A stretch of 35,858 bases of DNA from Clostridia bacterium (GCA_017536635.1 JAFXHA010000051.1:1-35858); one strand, 5' to 3'. Positions 1-8,196 are shown, counted from the first letter of the stretch. Notes: a model not told the origin generated them from the letters alone. Made by a program: numbers and translations.

Positions 1-82
1 TCTTTTTGAAAAGAAATCCAAGCAGTGCGCCAATAGCTGTGGCTCCTCCCACGCCAAGCGCGGTAAATAATACGGGATACAT
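1..82 (-). CDS. ZIP-family metal transporter, N-terminal fragment (runs off the left edge)
   Basis: Only the first 27 codons are inside the window. They read as a short hydrophobic start with glycine-rich small residues (LGVGGATAIGALLGF) followed by FKK. This is like the first membrane helix of ZIP-family zinc/divalent metal permeases of Clostridia. A good ribosome site (AGGAGA) sits 7 bases before the ATG. The gene starts 13 bases after the pyruvate kinase stop on the same strand, so the two are probably cotranscribed. The family call rests on the first helix alone and could be wrong; another small membrane protein would look similar. Confidence 0.5.
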   Translation of the reverse strand, partial: MYPVLFTALGVGGATAIGALLGFLFKK

Positions 83-95
83 AACTATTCTCCTA

Positions 96-1508
96 TCAAA
101 TTACTTCTATCTTGATTACGTTGGTATTTCCAGAGCTTCCGTTGATAGCTCCGCCCGTTATCACTATCTTATCTCCCACATTGAGAGACATCGCCTCTTT
201 GGAAAGATTCTTCGCGCAATAAAACAGAACGTCCAAGGAATTGAACAGCTCGCTCATGACCGGTGTTACCGCCCAGGAGAGCGCAAGCTTGCGGTAGCTC
301 TTTTCGTCTGTGGTGATTCCCACTATATCTATCGGGCAACGGAAGCGTGATACCATTCGCGCGGTCATTCCCGAGCGTGAGCAGACTGCTATCGCACGGG
401 CATCAATATCTATTGCCATTCCGCAGGTGGCGTGAGAGATAGCGTCGAGTGTATTTTTGATAATAAACTCCGAATTCTTGAATACACTTGTAAAGTCTAT
501 TCTCTTTTCGGTCTCCTCGAGTATTTTCGCCATCGTGCGAATGGTAAGCACGGGGTACATTCCCGCCGCAGTCTCGCCAGAGAGCATTACGGCGCTCGTG
601 CCGTCGTAAACTGCATTTGCAACGTCGGAAGTCTCGGCACGCGTGGGACGAGTATTGTGTATCATTGACTCAAGCATCTCGGTTGCCGTGATAACACGCT
701 TACCGAGAAGTCGGCAGGTGGTAATAAGATGCTTTTGTATATAAGGAAGCTCCTCAAAGGGTATCTCAACACCCATATCTCCTCTGCCGATCATTATGCC
801 GTCGCACTCGTCGCATATCTGCTCGATATTGTCAACGCCCGAACGGTTCTCTATCTTTGCAATAATGTCGGGCATATCGTCGGTATGCTCACGCAAAAAG
901 TTCTTGACGGCAATAAGATCGTCCTTTGAAGAAACGAACGAGCAGGCGATAAAGTCAACGTCATTCTCAAGTCCGAAAAGCATATCCTGCTTGTCCGCCT
1001 CGCTCAGATACTCTTGACTGAGCACCTTGTTGGGAAAGCTCATGCTCTTTCTGTCGGACACCTCGCCGCCCTCTGTTACACGGCAGACTACGTCGGTATC
1101 GGTAGTATATTCGACCTCAAATGCAACGAGACCGTTACAGAGCAATATTCTGTCGCCCGAGGAAAGCTCGTGTGCGAGATTTTTATAGTTTACCGAAACA
1201 CGTTCATTATCTCCCTCGATATCATCAGAGGTAAAGGTGAACTTGTCGCCGGTATTCAAAACAATTTTCTTGTCCTTAAATGTCTTTATTCTGTACTCGG
1301 GTCCCTTTGTATCGAGAAGTATGGCAATAGGCATACCGAGCTTTTTACGAATTTTTTTGATAAGGTCTATATTTCTCTTATGCTGCTCGTAGGTTCCGTG
1401 CGAGAAGTTAAGTCTTGCGACGTTCATTCCCGCAAGACACATCTGAGTAAGTATCTCCTCACTCTCACAGGCGGGTCCAAGCGTGCATACGATCTTTGTT
1501 TTTCTCAT
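96..1508 (-). CDS. pyk: Pyruvate kinase
   Basis: Pyruvate kinase transfers phosphate from phosphoenolpyruvate to ADP, the last step of glycolysis, in the cytoplasm. The 470-residue product has the usual length for the short bacterial form and lacks the extra C-terminal PEP-utiliser domain found in Bacillus. Key residues are all present: R32 and N34 in ARLNFSHG, D66 and K68 in LDTKGP, the catalytic K218 with metal ligand E220 (IIAKIENRSGV), D244 in GRGDMG, and T275 in TATEMLESM. The start is set by a GGAG site seven bases before ATG. A partial ZIP-like gene follows it closely on the same strand. GAPDH, another glycolysis enzyme, is at the far right of the window but is not linked to it. Confidence 0.97.
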   Translation of the reverse strand: MRKTKIVCTLGPACESEEILTQMCLAGMNVARLNFSHGTYEQHKRNIDLIKKIRKKLGMPIAILLDTKGPEYRIKTFKDKKIVLNTGDKFTFTSDDIEGDNERVSVNYKNLAHELSSGDRILLCNGLVAFEVEYTTDTDVVCRVTEGGEVSDRKSMSFPNKVLSQEYLSEADKQDMLFGLENDVDFIACSFVSSKDDLIAVKNFLREHTDDMPDIIAKIENRSGVDNIEQICDECDGIMIGRGDMGVEIPFEELPYIQKHLITTCRLLGKRVITATEMLESMIHNTRPTRAETSDVANAVYDGTSAVMLSGETAAGMYPVLTIRTMAKILEETEKRIDFTSVFKNSEFIIKNTLDAISHATCGMAIDIDARAIAVCSRSGMTARMVSRFRCPIDIVGITTDEKSYRKLALSWAVTPVMSELFNSLDVLFYCAKNLSKEAMSLNVGDKIVITGGAINGSSGNTNVIKIEVI

Positions 1509-1532
1509 AATTTTTCTCCGTTATAAATTTAT

Positions 1533-1561
1533 TTGACATCTGTTGATTTATATGGTAAAAT
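1533..1561 (+). promoter_or_regulatory. Sigma-A-type promoter of the metallophosphoesterase gene
   Basis: TTGACA at 1533-1538 and TAAAAT at 1556-1561 are separated by exactly 17 bases. The promoter lies inside what would be an N-terminal extension of the downstream reading frame, so it also argues that the gene starts at 1590 and not upstream. Confidence 0.85.
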
Positions 1562-1589
1562 ATATTCAGTAATTTTAAAGGGGGTAGCT

Positions 1590-2363
1590 ATGTCGAAGGC
1601 TTTTGAAACTACGTTTTATAAAATCGAATCAAAGCGATTTGGCAAGAGCTATCGATTTGCCTTAGTAGCGGATATCCACGCCGAAGTGCCACAAGGACTT
1701 GCGGAAAAGCTGAGTGAGCTTGCTCCCGATTTTATTCTTATGCCCGGCGATACCTTTGAGCGTCTTGACGGCTCACAGGATCAAAAAAACGAGTGCAGCT
1801 ATGATCTTATCGAACAGATATCGAAAATAGCTCCCGTCTTTTTATCGGTCGGAAACCACGAAAACGGCGGGCTTGCGTCCTGGAATGCTTTCAAATGGTT
1901 TGCTATCGAGTCAATACCGAAATATTATTCGCCGAAGGACGAGGCGCGTCTTGCCTCGCTTGACGCCGCCTTTCTTGACGACAGCTTTACCCTTTGCGAC
2001 GGCATAGCGTTCGGCGGACTTTCATCGGGTCTTATCAATGAGGGGCATATGCCAAGCCTTGAGTGGCTTGGGGAATTTTCGGAGCTTGAATGTCCAAAGG
2101 TGCTTCTCTGCCACCACCCCGAATACTACAAAAAGTATCTCTCGGAGCTTTCCATTGATCTTATCGTATGCGGACACGCGCACGGCGGTCAGTGGCGGAT
2201 ATTCGGCAGAGGCGTTTTCGCACCCGGGCAGGGACTGTTTCCGAAATACACTTCGGGAGTTCTCGACGGACGCACAGTCATCAGCCGCGGCCTCAAGAAA
2301 AGCTCGCGCATACCAAGAATATTCAACAAGCCCGAGCTTGTCGTAATTGATATCACAAGGTAA
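1590..2363 (+). CDS. Calcineurin-like metallophosphoesterase (YkuE-like)
   Basis: The 257-residue product is a calcineurin-fold phosphoesterase that binds two metal ions. The metal and catalytic motifs are in order: D28-x-H30 (LVADIHAE), GD at 53-54 (MPGDTFERLDG), GNHE around 88-91, CHHPEYY near the middle, and GHAHGGQW in the C-terminal third. The arrangement is like YkuE/LpxH-type membrane-associated phosphohydrolases, but no membrane segment is visible and the substrate cannot be read from sequence. The ATG at 1590 has an AAAGGGGG ribosome site, and an ideal promoter lies just upstream. An earlier in-frame start at 1533 would sit on the promoter and is rejected. The gene ends convergently with the epimerase gene, overlapping it by 11 bases. 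Confidence 0.9.
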   Translation: MSKAFETTFYKIESKRFGKSYRFALVADIHAEVPQGLAEKLSELAPDFILMPGDTFERLDGSQDQKNECSYDLIEQISKIAPVFLSVGNHENGGLASWNAFKWFAIESIPKYYSPKDEARLASLDAAFLDDSFTLCDGIAFGGLSSGLINEGHMPSLEWLGEFSELECPKVLLCHHPEYYKKYLSELSIDLIVCGHAHGGQWRIFGRGVFAPGQGLFPKYTSGVLDGRTVISRGLKKSSRIPRIFNKPELVVIDITR

Positions 2364-3462
2364 TATTTTCAAGAATATCTGCAATTTTCCGGCACGTGCT
2401 TCCGTCTCCGTACAGGGTAGCGGCGCGTGCCGCTTTTTTATATTTTTTCTCGTCGGTGAAAAGCTCGGCAAAGCTCTCGACGATACGGTCTTCATTACAT
2501 CCGACAAGTCGCAGAGTACCGAGGCTCTCGCCCTCTGCCCTCTCGGTAACCGAACGCAAAACGAGCGTGGGGATTCCGAGCGAGACCGCTTCTTCCTGTA
2601 TTCCACCCGAATCGGTAAGAATTATTTTGCTCCGCGCGATGATATTATGGCAGTCGAACACGTCAAGCGGCTCGGTAAGCATCACGCGTCCACAGCCGTC
2701 AAGATGTCTCAGAACGCAATCTCTGACCGCGGGATTTTTATGCATTGGAATGACCATGCGTACGCGCTCGTATTGCTCTGCGATGCGCCGCAAGGCTATC
2801 ATTATATTATCCATATTCGCGCCAAGATTCTCGCGGCGGTGCGCTGTAACGAATATCAGCTCGCCGTCTCGCGCAAAATCAAGCACGGGATGAGAAAAAT
2901 CCTTTTTCACGGTAATTTTAAGCGCATCGGTAACCGTATTTCCCACGACGAATATATCGCGGTCGGCTATTCCCTCTCGCAAGAGATTTTGACGCGCGGC
3001 ATCGGTAGGTGCAAAATGGTATTTCGCCATCAGAGCTATTGCGCGACGGTTAAGCTCCTCGGGAAAGGGCTCGCTTATATTATCACTTCGAAGCCCTGCC
3101 TCAATATGCGCTACGGGCACTCTCAGATAAAACGCCGCAAGTGATACGGCAAAGGCTGTCGAGGTATCACCGTGCACGAGAACGATATCGGGACGATACC
3201 TTTCAATTGCATCTTTCGCACCGCCAAGAACTGCCGTAGTTATATCGAAAAGGGTCTGTCCGTCGCGCATAATATTCATATCGTCATCGGGCAAAACACC
3301 AAATTCGTAAAGCACGCCGTCAAGCATATTTCTATGCTGTCCGCTGACACATACAACGGTACTCAGGCTCTGTCTTTTTTTTAGCTCGATAACAAGCGGA
3401 CACATTTTTATAGCTTCCGGGCGCGTACCGAAAACGGCTAATATATTTTTTATGTTTTTCAT
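2353..3462 (-). CDS. wecB: UDP-N-acetylglucosamine 2-epimerase (non-hydrolysing)
   Basis: This enzyme interconverts UDP-GlcNAc and UDP-ManNAc, supplying ManNAc for wall teichoic acid linkage units or other surface glycans. The 369-residue length is typical. Family motifs are clear: GTRPEAIK at the N-terminus, HGDTST, HIEAGLRS, EPFPEELNR, a C-terminal half with AHRRENLG, and DSGGIQEEA for nucleotide binding. The start has a GGGGGA ribosome site. It is a single gene with no neighbouring glycan genes, facing the metallophosphoesterase gene tail to tail with an 11-base overlap of coding ends. The alternative symbol in Bacillus is mnaA. Confidence 0.95.
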   Translation of the reverse strand: MKNIKNILAVFGTRPEAIKMCPLVIELKKRQSLSTVVCVSGQHRNMLDGVLYEFGVLPDDDMNIMRDGQTLFDITTAVLGGAKDAIERYRPDIVLVHGDTSTAFAVSLAAFYLRVPVAHIEAGLRSDNISEPFPEELNRRAIALMAKYHFAPTDAARQNLLREGIADRDIFVVGNTVTDALKITVKKDFSHPVLDFARDGELIFVTAHRRENLGANMDNIMIALRRIAEQYERVRMVIPMHKNPAVRDCVLRHLDGCGRVMLTEPLDVFDCHNIIARSKIILTDSGGIQEEAVSLGIPTLVLRSVTERAEGESLGTLRLVGCNEDRIVESFAELFTDEKKYKKAARAATLYGDGSTCRKIADILENITL

Positions 3463-3513
3463 TTTTATATCAGTTCCCCCGACTTTCGCATATCTTTTGT
3501 ATATTTTACGCGC

Positions 3514-3541
3514 ATTTTACAAAAAATAATACAAATTTCAA
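3514..3541 (-). promoter_or_regulatory. Probable promoter of the epimerase gene
   Basis: On the minus strand TTGAAA (3541-3536) and TAAAAT (3519-3514) are spaced 16 bases apart, about 50 bases upstream of the wecB ATG. The region is AT-rich and also serves the divergent gene at 3563, so other -10/-35 choices are possible. Confidence 0.45.
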
Positions 3542-3562
3542 GGATTTCAAAGTGGAGGAACT

Positions 3563-4042
3563 ATGTTTGAATCAAAGGAAACCGAGAATCCTGTATCATC
3601 AGTAAGGGATTCTGTAAATATAATGCTTGTGGAAGAGCTTGGAAAGCTTGCAAGCAAGGGTATGCAATCTATAATAGACGTTATCCCGAAGATATCAAGG
3701 GCTGAATTTTCGGCAATTCTGACCGTACTGCTTGAAAAATACAGCAAATTTATCACGGGAATATCATCTGCCGCCGAAAAACTCGGTGTAAAGATAAAGG
3801 ATATGGGCGCTATCGGACGGCTATCGTCAAAGCTCGGACTTGAGCTCAACACGCTGACCGATTCGAGCGAGGAGCACGTCGCTCAGCTTCTCGTTGAGGA
3901 TATTACCGAGGATATGACCGAAACGGTAAGGCTTCTTCGGGACAGCGAATGCTCGTCCTGCTCGGAAAGTGTTCTTCATCTTGCGCGCGAGCTCGCTGAA
4001 TTTCAGGAAGAGGCAATAGCGCAGATAAAGGATTTTCTATAA
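3563..4042 (+). CDS. Unknown helical acidic protein (159 residues)
   Basis: I do not recognise this protein. The 159 residues are predicted by eye to be almost entirely alpha-helical and acidic, without membrane segments or a signal peptide. The N-terminal half (residues 20-80) is hydrophobic-patterned helix. The C-terminal quarter (LARELAEFQEEAIAQIKDFL) could pair as a helical hairpin. A pair of cysteines falls at CSSC near residue 133. A clear GGAGG ribosome site lies before the ATG, and composition resembles neighbouring genes, so it is likely real. It is transcribed divergently from wecB, and its stop codon abuts the RNase HI stop codon with no bases between. A four-helix-bundle or regulator-like role is possible but unsupported. 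Confidence 0.7.
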   Translation: MFESKETENPVSSVRDSVNIMLVEELGKLASKGMQSIIDVIPKISRAEFSAILTVLLEKYSKFITGISSAAEKLGVKIKDMGAIGRLSSKLGLELNTLTDSSEEHVAQLLVEDITEDMTETVRLLRDSECSSCSESVLHLARELAEFQEEAIAQIKDFL

Positions 4043-4477
4043 TCAAAGAGAATCTGCAAAGGTAGTGGCGAGCACGTCGCAGCGCTCGTTATAATGATGC
4101 CCCATATGTCCGTGTACCCACACGAACGTTACCTTGTGTATCGCAAGCAGAGCATCTATTCTCTGCCAGAGCTCGACGTTAAGCACGGGAGAGCGGTCTG
4201 CCTTACGCCAGCCCTTGCTTTTCCAGGAATTAAGCCAGCCTTGATTTATAGCATCGGTAAGATATTTGGAGTCGGACGTGAGAGTAACCTCACACGGCTC
4301 CTTTAATATTTCAAGTGCGGATATAGCAGCCATAAGCTCCATTCGGTTATTGGTGGTTTCAGCTTCACCGCCCGAAAGCTCCTTTTCGCGTCCGCCGTAG
4401 ACAAGTATTGCGCCCCAACCGCCCTTGCCGGGATTTCCTCGGCAGGCACCGTCGGTATATATATCAACGTGTTTCAT
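4043..4477 (-). CDS. rnhA: Ribonuclease HI
   Basis: The enzyme cuts the RNA strand of RNA-DNA hybrids (Okazaki primers, R-loops). The 144 residues match the compact bacterial type 1 enzyme. All four active-site acids of the DEDD set are in place: D9 ([11 protein letters not shown]), E47 (NNRMELMA), D69 (TSDSKYL) and D134 (ERCDVLA). The basic handle region ([13 protein letters not shown], 86-98) and the conserved His loop ([11 protein letters not shown]) are also present. The start has an AGAGGTG ribosome site and a TTGACT-N17-TATGAT promoter upstream. It converges on the unknown 159-residue gene with zero spacing. Confidence 0.97.
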   Translation of the reverse strand: MKHVDIYTDGACRGNPGKGGWGAILVYGGREKELSGGEAETTNNRMELMAAISALEILKEPCEVTLTSDSKYLTDAINQGWLNSWKSKGWRKADRSPVLNVELWQRIDALLAIHKVTFVWVHGHMGHHYNERCDVLATTFADSL

Positions 4478-4511
4478 TTATGACACCTCTTGCGTTTTAT
4501 ATTATTATTTT

Positions 4512-4540
4512 ATCATATTATCTTGAGATAATCAAGTCAA
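4512..4540 (-). promoter_or_regulatory. Promoter of rnhA
   Basis: On the minus strand TTGACT (4540-4535) and TATGAT (4517-4512) are separated by 17 bases, about 35 bases before the rnhA start codon. Confidence 0.7.
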
Positions 4541-4556
4541 AATTGCAACTCTGCTA

Positions 4557-4585
4557 TTGATTTTAATTAAAAATTGTAGTATAAT
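4557..4585 (+). promoter_or_regulatory. Promoter of the Nudix-DUF1015-UDG-permease operon
   Basis: TTGATT (4557-4562) and a perfect TATAAT (4580-4585) are 17 bases apart. Transcription would start near 4592, so translation must begin at the ATG at 4617 rather than at the upstream in-frame TTG, which lies on the -35 box. Confidence 0.85.
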
Positions 4586-4616
4586 TGGTTATAATAACGT
4601 TACAGTGGGGGTTTTT

Positions 4617-5177
4617 ATGTCTGAGCTTGAAAGATTTGAAGAAAAGCAGCTGTCGTCGCAAAATATTTTTGACGGCTTTATACTTCACGTAAGAAAAGAC
4701 ACCGTTTCTCTGCCCGACGGCAAGGAAGCGTTTCGTGAATATATACGCCACACAGGTGCGGTGTGTGTAGTACCGCTCACCGAAAAGCGTGAGGTGGTAT
4801 GCGTCAAGCAATATCGCTATCCTATCGGCGAGGTAACGCTGGAGATCCCCGCGGGCAAGCTTGATTCAAAGGATGAGGATCCAACAGACGCTGTGCTCCG
4901 TGAGCTTCGCGAGGAAACGGGAGCCGTTTGCTCGAAGCTTACGTATCTTGGAAAATTCATTCCCTCTCCCGCTATACTTGACGAATGCATTCATATGTAT
5001 CTCGCCGAGGAATTGGAGTTCGGAGATACAGATTTTGACGATGACGAGTTTCTTGACATCGTAAAAATACCGATAGAGGAGCTTGCAGGTAACATTGTAA
5101 ACGGAAAGATCGTCGACGGCAAAACGCAGGCGGCGATAATGCGCGTTTTATATATGCTGAACACAAGGGATAAATAA
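4617..5177 (+). CDS. Nudix hydrolase, ADP-ribose pyrophosphatase type
   Basis: The 186-residue protein hydrolyses a nucleoside diphosphate linked to another group; the NudF-like layout suggests ADP-ribose. The Nudix box spans about residues 80-103, with RELREETG carrying the metal-binding glutamates. The spacing between its first glycine and first acid is one residue longer than the consensus. The preceding strand RYPIGEVTLEIPAGKLD is typical of the ADP-ribose branch. A GTGGGGG ribosome site precedes the ATG, and the promoter at 4557-4585 excludes an earlier start. The stop overlaps the next ATG by one base (TAATG), so the DUF1015 gene is translationally coupled. Confidence 0.92.
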   Translation: MSELERFEEKQLSSQNIFDGFILHVRKDTVSLPDGKEAFREYIRHTGAVCVVPLTEKREVVCVKQYRYPIGEVTLEIPAGKLDSKDEDPTDAVLRELREETGAVCSKLTYLGKFIPSPAILDECIHMYLAEELEFGDTDFDDDEFLDIVKIPIEELAGNIVNGKIVDGKTQAAIMRVLYMLNTRDK

Positions 5178-6448
5178 TGGAAAACAAAAACAACATTTGC
5201 TTCGGGGCGGCGGATCTGCTTCTCCCCGATTTCAATAAAAACGATGCAAAAAAATGGGCGGTAGTGGCTTGTGATCAATTTACAAGCGAATCTGAATATT
5301 GGGAGAGCGTCAGGGCAGAGGTCGGTGATGCTCCGTCAACGCTGAACATAATTTTGCCCGAGGTATATCTCTCGGAGAGTGAGAAAATGATACCTCTTAT
5401 AAATGAGACGATGGAAAAATATTTCTCCGAGCTTCTCATCTCGCACCCCGATTCTATGATATACGTTGAGCGCACGCAATCAGACGGTAGTGTGCGTCGA
5501 GGCATCGTGCTGGCTATTGACCTTGAGGCGTATGATTACACAAAGGGCGCAAATTCTCTCATACGCGCGACCGAGGCAACTGTGCTTGAAAGAATACCGC
5601 CGAGAGTTGCGATAAGGCGCAATGCTACAATTGAAGCTCCGCACGTTATGCTGCTTATAGACGACAGCAAGAGAACTGTCATTGAGCCTCTTGCCAAGCT
5701 TTGCATGGGCGAACCGATATACGACACGCCTCTTATGCTTGGCGGCGGACATATAGTTGGCAGAAAGATAGAAAAGAACGTACAAGAATCGCTTACCGAG
5801 GCGCTTCTCGCGCTCGTCTCTCCGGATCAGATGGCGGCACGCTACGGCACAGACGGGCTCGCTCCCCTTCTCTTTGCGGTCGGCGACGGCAACCACTCGC
5901 TCGCTACGGCAAAAGCTACATATGAAGAGCTTAAGGCAAGGATCGGCGATGCGGCTTTATCTCACCCCGCAAGATACGCGCTTGCAGAGGTGGTAAATAT
6001 TCACGACGAGGCATTGAAATTCGAGCCGATATACCGAGTTATGTTCGGTGTCGATCCCCGAGACGTGATTGAGGAGCTCAAGGCTTACGCCGATTCACTC
6101 GACGGTGTGGCGGCACCGCAGAGCCTTACGTATCTTTTTGGCGACACGTCCGGCAAGCTTACCTTTGAAAAGCCTTGCCGTCAGCTCACGGTAGGAACGC
6201 TTCAGGAATTTATAGACTCTTACATAGCCTCACACGATGGTGCTGAGGTCGATTATATTCACGGAGAGGATTCGGTCAGAAAGCTTGTCGCAAAAGAAGG
6301 CTCGATTGGATTTATCTTTTCGGGTATGAGCAAATCTCAGCTCTTTAGCACCGTAATATTTGACGGTGCGCTTCCTCGTAAGACCTTTTCTATGGGACAC
6401 GCCGAGGATAAGCGGTATTATATGGAATGCCGCAGGATAACGAAATAA
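5177..6448 (+). CDS. DUF1015 family protein
   Basis: This is a 423-residue member of the DUF1015 family, a widespread group without a settled biochemical role. Family signatures include VVACDQFTSE near the N-terminus, where the family usually has a conserved Asp-Gln, a basic ERTQSDGSVRRG segment, and GDGNHSLATAK around H240, which looks like an active-site or nucleotide-contact loop. It begins within the stop codon of the Nudix gene (TAATG overlap) and is followed 21 bases later by the UDG gene, so it belongs to the same unit. The linkage to a Nudix hydrolase and a DNA repair enzyme suggests nucleotide metabolism or stress, but this is inference only. Confidence 0.88.
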   Translation: MENKNNICFGAADLLLPDFNKNDAKKWAVVACDQFTSESEYWESVRAEVGDAPSTLNIILPEVYLSESEKMIPLINETMEKYFSELLISHPDSMIYVERTQSDGSVRRGIVLAIDLEAYDYTKGANSLIRATEATVLERIPPRVAIRRNATIEAPHVMLLIDDSKRTVIEPLAKLCMGEPIYDTPLMLGGGHIVGRKIEKNVQESLTEALLALVSPDQMAARYGTDGLAPLLFAVGDGNHSLATAKATYEELKARIGDAALSHPARYALAEVVNIHDEALKFEPIYRVMFGVDPRDVIEELKAYADSLDGVAAPQSLTYLFGDTSGKLTFEKPCRQLTVGTLQEFIDSYIASHDGAEVDYIHGEDSVRKLVAKEGSIGFIFSGMSKSQLFSTVIFDGALPRKTFSMGHAEDKRYYMECRRITK

Positions 6449-6469
6449 AGATTAAGGAGATATGGACGT

Positions 6470-7024
6470 ATGGATACTTGGGAATCCTTGCTCGCCGAAT
6501 GCTGTGCCTGCACGGCTTGCGAATTACATAAGACACGCACAAACTGTGTTTTCGGCACGGGAAGCACGAGCGCAAAGATACTTTTCGTCGGCGAAGCACC
6601 CGGAGACAACGAGGATAAGACCGGCACGCCCTTCGTCGGACGTGCGGGAAAGCTGCTCGACCAATTTCTCTTTGCCGTTGACATCAAGCGAGAGGACGTA
6701 TACATAGCTAATATTCTCAAATGCCGTCCGCCGCAGAACAGAGATCCTCTTCCCGTGGAAGAGGACGCTTGCATTGACTTTTTGCGCCGTCAGGTAAGGC
6801 TTCTTCGCCCGAAGGTCATAGTTTGCCTCGGACGTATATCGGCGCAAAGGCTTATAAAGCCGGATTTTAAAATAACGAAGGAGCACGGAATCTGGTTTGA
6901 GAAAAACGGATTTCTCATCACCGCCGTATATCACCCCGCTCTGCTGCTTCGCGATCCTCGACGCAAGGAAGAAATGCTTGAGGATATGAAAAAAATAAAG
7001 GAAAAGATAGACACGGTACTCTGA
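6470..7024 (+). CDS. Uracil-DNA glycosylase, family 4 (Fe-S)
   Basis: The enzyme removes uracil from DNA, starting base-excision repair. The four cysteines that hold the [4Fe-4S] cluster in this family are at C14, C17, C85 and C101, matching the usual spacing. Motif A is GEAPGDNEDKTGTPFVG (41-57) and the C-terminal motif is VYHPALLL. At 184 residues it is the usual size. The chosen ATG has AAGGAG ten bases upstream. Another ATG at 6462 is out of frame and too close to the ribosome site. The following permease gene starts two bases after this stop. Confidence 0.95.
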   Translation: MDTWESLLAECCACTACELHKTRTNCVFGTGSTSAKILFVGEAPGDNEDKTGTPFVGRAGKLLDQFLFAVDIKREDVYIANILKCRPPQNRDPLPVEEDACIDFLRRQVRLLRPKVIVCLGRISAQRLIKPDFKITKEHGIWFEKNGFLITAVYHPALLLRDPRRKEEMLEDMKKIKEKIDTVL

Positions 7025-7025
7025 T

Positions 7026-7991
7026 ATGCATCTCCAACTCGATTTCAACTCATTTCTCAACACCACGGCGGCGCTCTTTCTTATGCTTGCCGTAGGATTT
7101 ATTGCGGGAAAGCTAAAAATAATGGATTCGGTAGCTTCAAAAAGATTCTCGAAGCTCATTCTTTCGATCGCTCAGCCTGCGCTCATAATTCATTCGCTCA
7201 GCAAGACCGCATATTCGGTCGAAAATCTCAAGCTCGGCGCGCTAACCTTTGTATTCGGCTTTGCCCTGCTTGCTTTTTCGGCACTTATAGCATACGTCGT
7301 CTGCATCAAAATAAAGGATCTTGACGACAGAAAGATAATGGAATTCACGATGAATTTCGGAAACGTCGGCTTTATAGGTATTCCGATACTTGGCTCTCTT
7401 ATCGGAGACGTGGGAGAATTTATGGCTTCGTTTTTCATCGCGACCTTTAACATTATGCTCTGGACCTGGGGCATTGCTATCCTTGCGAGAAAGCGCTCGG
7501 ATATAAAGCTGACGCTCAAAAAAATATTTCTTAACTTCGGAACCGTTCCGAGCATCATAGGCTTTATAATATTTATTATACCCGCCGTCATTCCCTCATT
7601 CAAGATGCCCGTGTTCGCAACGCAGACTCTCTCCTACGTTTCCTCGCTCTGCACGCCCATCTCGATGCTGATCATCGGCGCGCTTTTAGCGACTGTAAGT
7701 CTCAAGAGCTTTTTTACCTCGTCCAAGATATATTTCGTTTGCGCGGTAAAGCTTTTTGTTATCCCGATGCTCGTATGTCTTGTGATGAAGATTCTCGGAT
7801 TTAGCGATCTGTGGATAATATTCGCAACGACTATCTCGGCTATGCCGAGTGCAACGTCTATTTCTATGCTTGCCGAGCTCTATGACATAAAGCCCGGATT
7901 TTCGGCACAGTGCGTAGGCGCGACATCTCTGCTTTCTATCGCGAGTATGCCCTGCGTAATATACCTGGCTGAAAAAATAATTTTATTATAA
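7026..7991 (+). CDS. AEC-family permease (auxin efflux carrier superfamily)
   Basis: A 321-residue integral membrane protein with about ten hydrophobic segments split into two halves by a polar loop (ARKRSDIKLTLKK, near residue 160). Family features include the N-terminal FIAGKLKIMD, the mid-protein MNFGNVGFIGIPILGSL and the C-terminal SAMPSATSISMLAELY. Bacterial members move small organic acids such as malate or malonate; the substrate here cannot be assigned. It is the last gene of the Nudix operon, starts two bases after the UDG stop, and is followed directly by the promoter of the aromatic operon. No terminator is seen between them, so read-through into the attenuator region is possible. 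Confidence 0.9.
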   Translation: MHLQLDFNSFLNTTAALFLMLAVGFIAGKLKIMDSVASKRFSKLILSIAQPALIIHSLSKTAYSVENLKLGALTFVFGFALLAFSALIAYVVCIKIKDLDDRKIMEFTMNFGNVGFIGIPILGSLIGDVGEFMASFFIATFNIMLWTWGIAILARKRSDIKLTLKKIFLNFGTVPSIIGFIIFIIPAVIPSFKMPVFATQTLSYVSSLCTPISMLIIGALLATVSLKSFFTSSKIYFVCAVKLFVIPMLVCLVMKILGFSDLWIIFATTISAMPSATSISMLAELYDIKPGFSAQCVGATSLLSIASMPCVIYLAEKIILL

Positions 7992-8008
7992 AAATATCAA
8001 AAAAACTA

Positions 8009-8037
8009 TTGACAAATCGGTACCGCGGTGCTAAACT
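8009..8037 (+). promoter_or_regulatory. Promoter of the aromatic amino acid operon
   Basis: A consensus TTGACA (8009-8014) lies 17 bases from TAAACT (8032-8037). The transcript would start near 8044, giving a leader of about 220 bases before the first biosynthetic gene. Confidence 0.85.
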
Positions 8038-8065
8038 AATTTTATCAAACACAAGGAGAATCGAT

Positions 8066-8128
8066 ATGGGCAACGTATTTGCAGGCAAATATTTTTACCT
8101 TTATTTTTATTACTTTAACAGAAAGTAA
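8066..8128 (+). CDS. Phe/Tyr-rich leader peptide of the aromatic operon attenuator
   Basis: A 20-codon ORF with a strong AAGGAG site seven bases before its ATG encodes a peptide containing Phe5 and then KYFYLYFYYF at residues 8-17, ending NRK. Nine of its 20 residues are Tyr (5) or Phe (4), and eight fall in codons 9-17. There is no Trp. A small cytoplasmic function is unlikely; the composition matches the control codons of a ribosome-mediated attenuator sensing charged tRNA-Phe and tRNA-Tyr, as in the enteric pheA and Phe/Tyr leaders. The position is between an ideal promoter and a strong terminator, directly upstream of DAHP synthase in an operon that makes Phe and Tyr. The peptide reading is direct; the regulatory role is inferred. 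Confidence 0.88.
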   Translation: MGNVFAGKYFYLYFYYFNRK

Positions 8129-8138
8129 TGGATAAAGG
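8098..8138 (+). promoter_or_regulatory. Attenuator 1:2 hairpin overlapping the leader control codons
   Basis: The RNA can pair 8098-8116 with 8122-8138: an 8-bp perfect inner stem (ATTACTTT/AAAGTAAT, loop AACAG), two G-U pairs, a 2-base bulge, and a 7-bp outer stem (CCTTTAT/ATAAAGG). The 5' arm is codons 12-17 of the leader peptide. A ribosome stalled on Phe or Tyr codons would therefore prevent its formation. The freed 3' arm can instead pair GGATAAA (8130-8136) with TTTATCC (8170-8176) and AAGTAAT (8123-8129) with ATTATTT (8190-8196). This would be the candidate alternative structure. Confidence 0.7.
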
Positions 8139-8196
8139 TGTTTTTTGCTGCGGATTCGTATTCATATCATTTATCCCTAAAAGGATCAAATTATTT

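Noticed and set aside
2347..3144. A 265-codon plus-strand frame across the epimerase gene.
   Set aside because: Shadow of wecB on the other strand; no ribosome site or recognisable domain.
8018..8028. CGGTACCGCGG resembles the conserved T-box element, suggesting a tRNA-binding T-box before the aromatic operon.
   Set aside because: It lies between the -35 and -10 boxes of a strong promoter, so it is not in the main transcript. The permease gene ends only 27 bases upstream, leaving no room for a Stem I or specifier loop. No matching terminator follows at the right distance.
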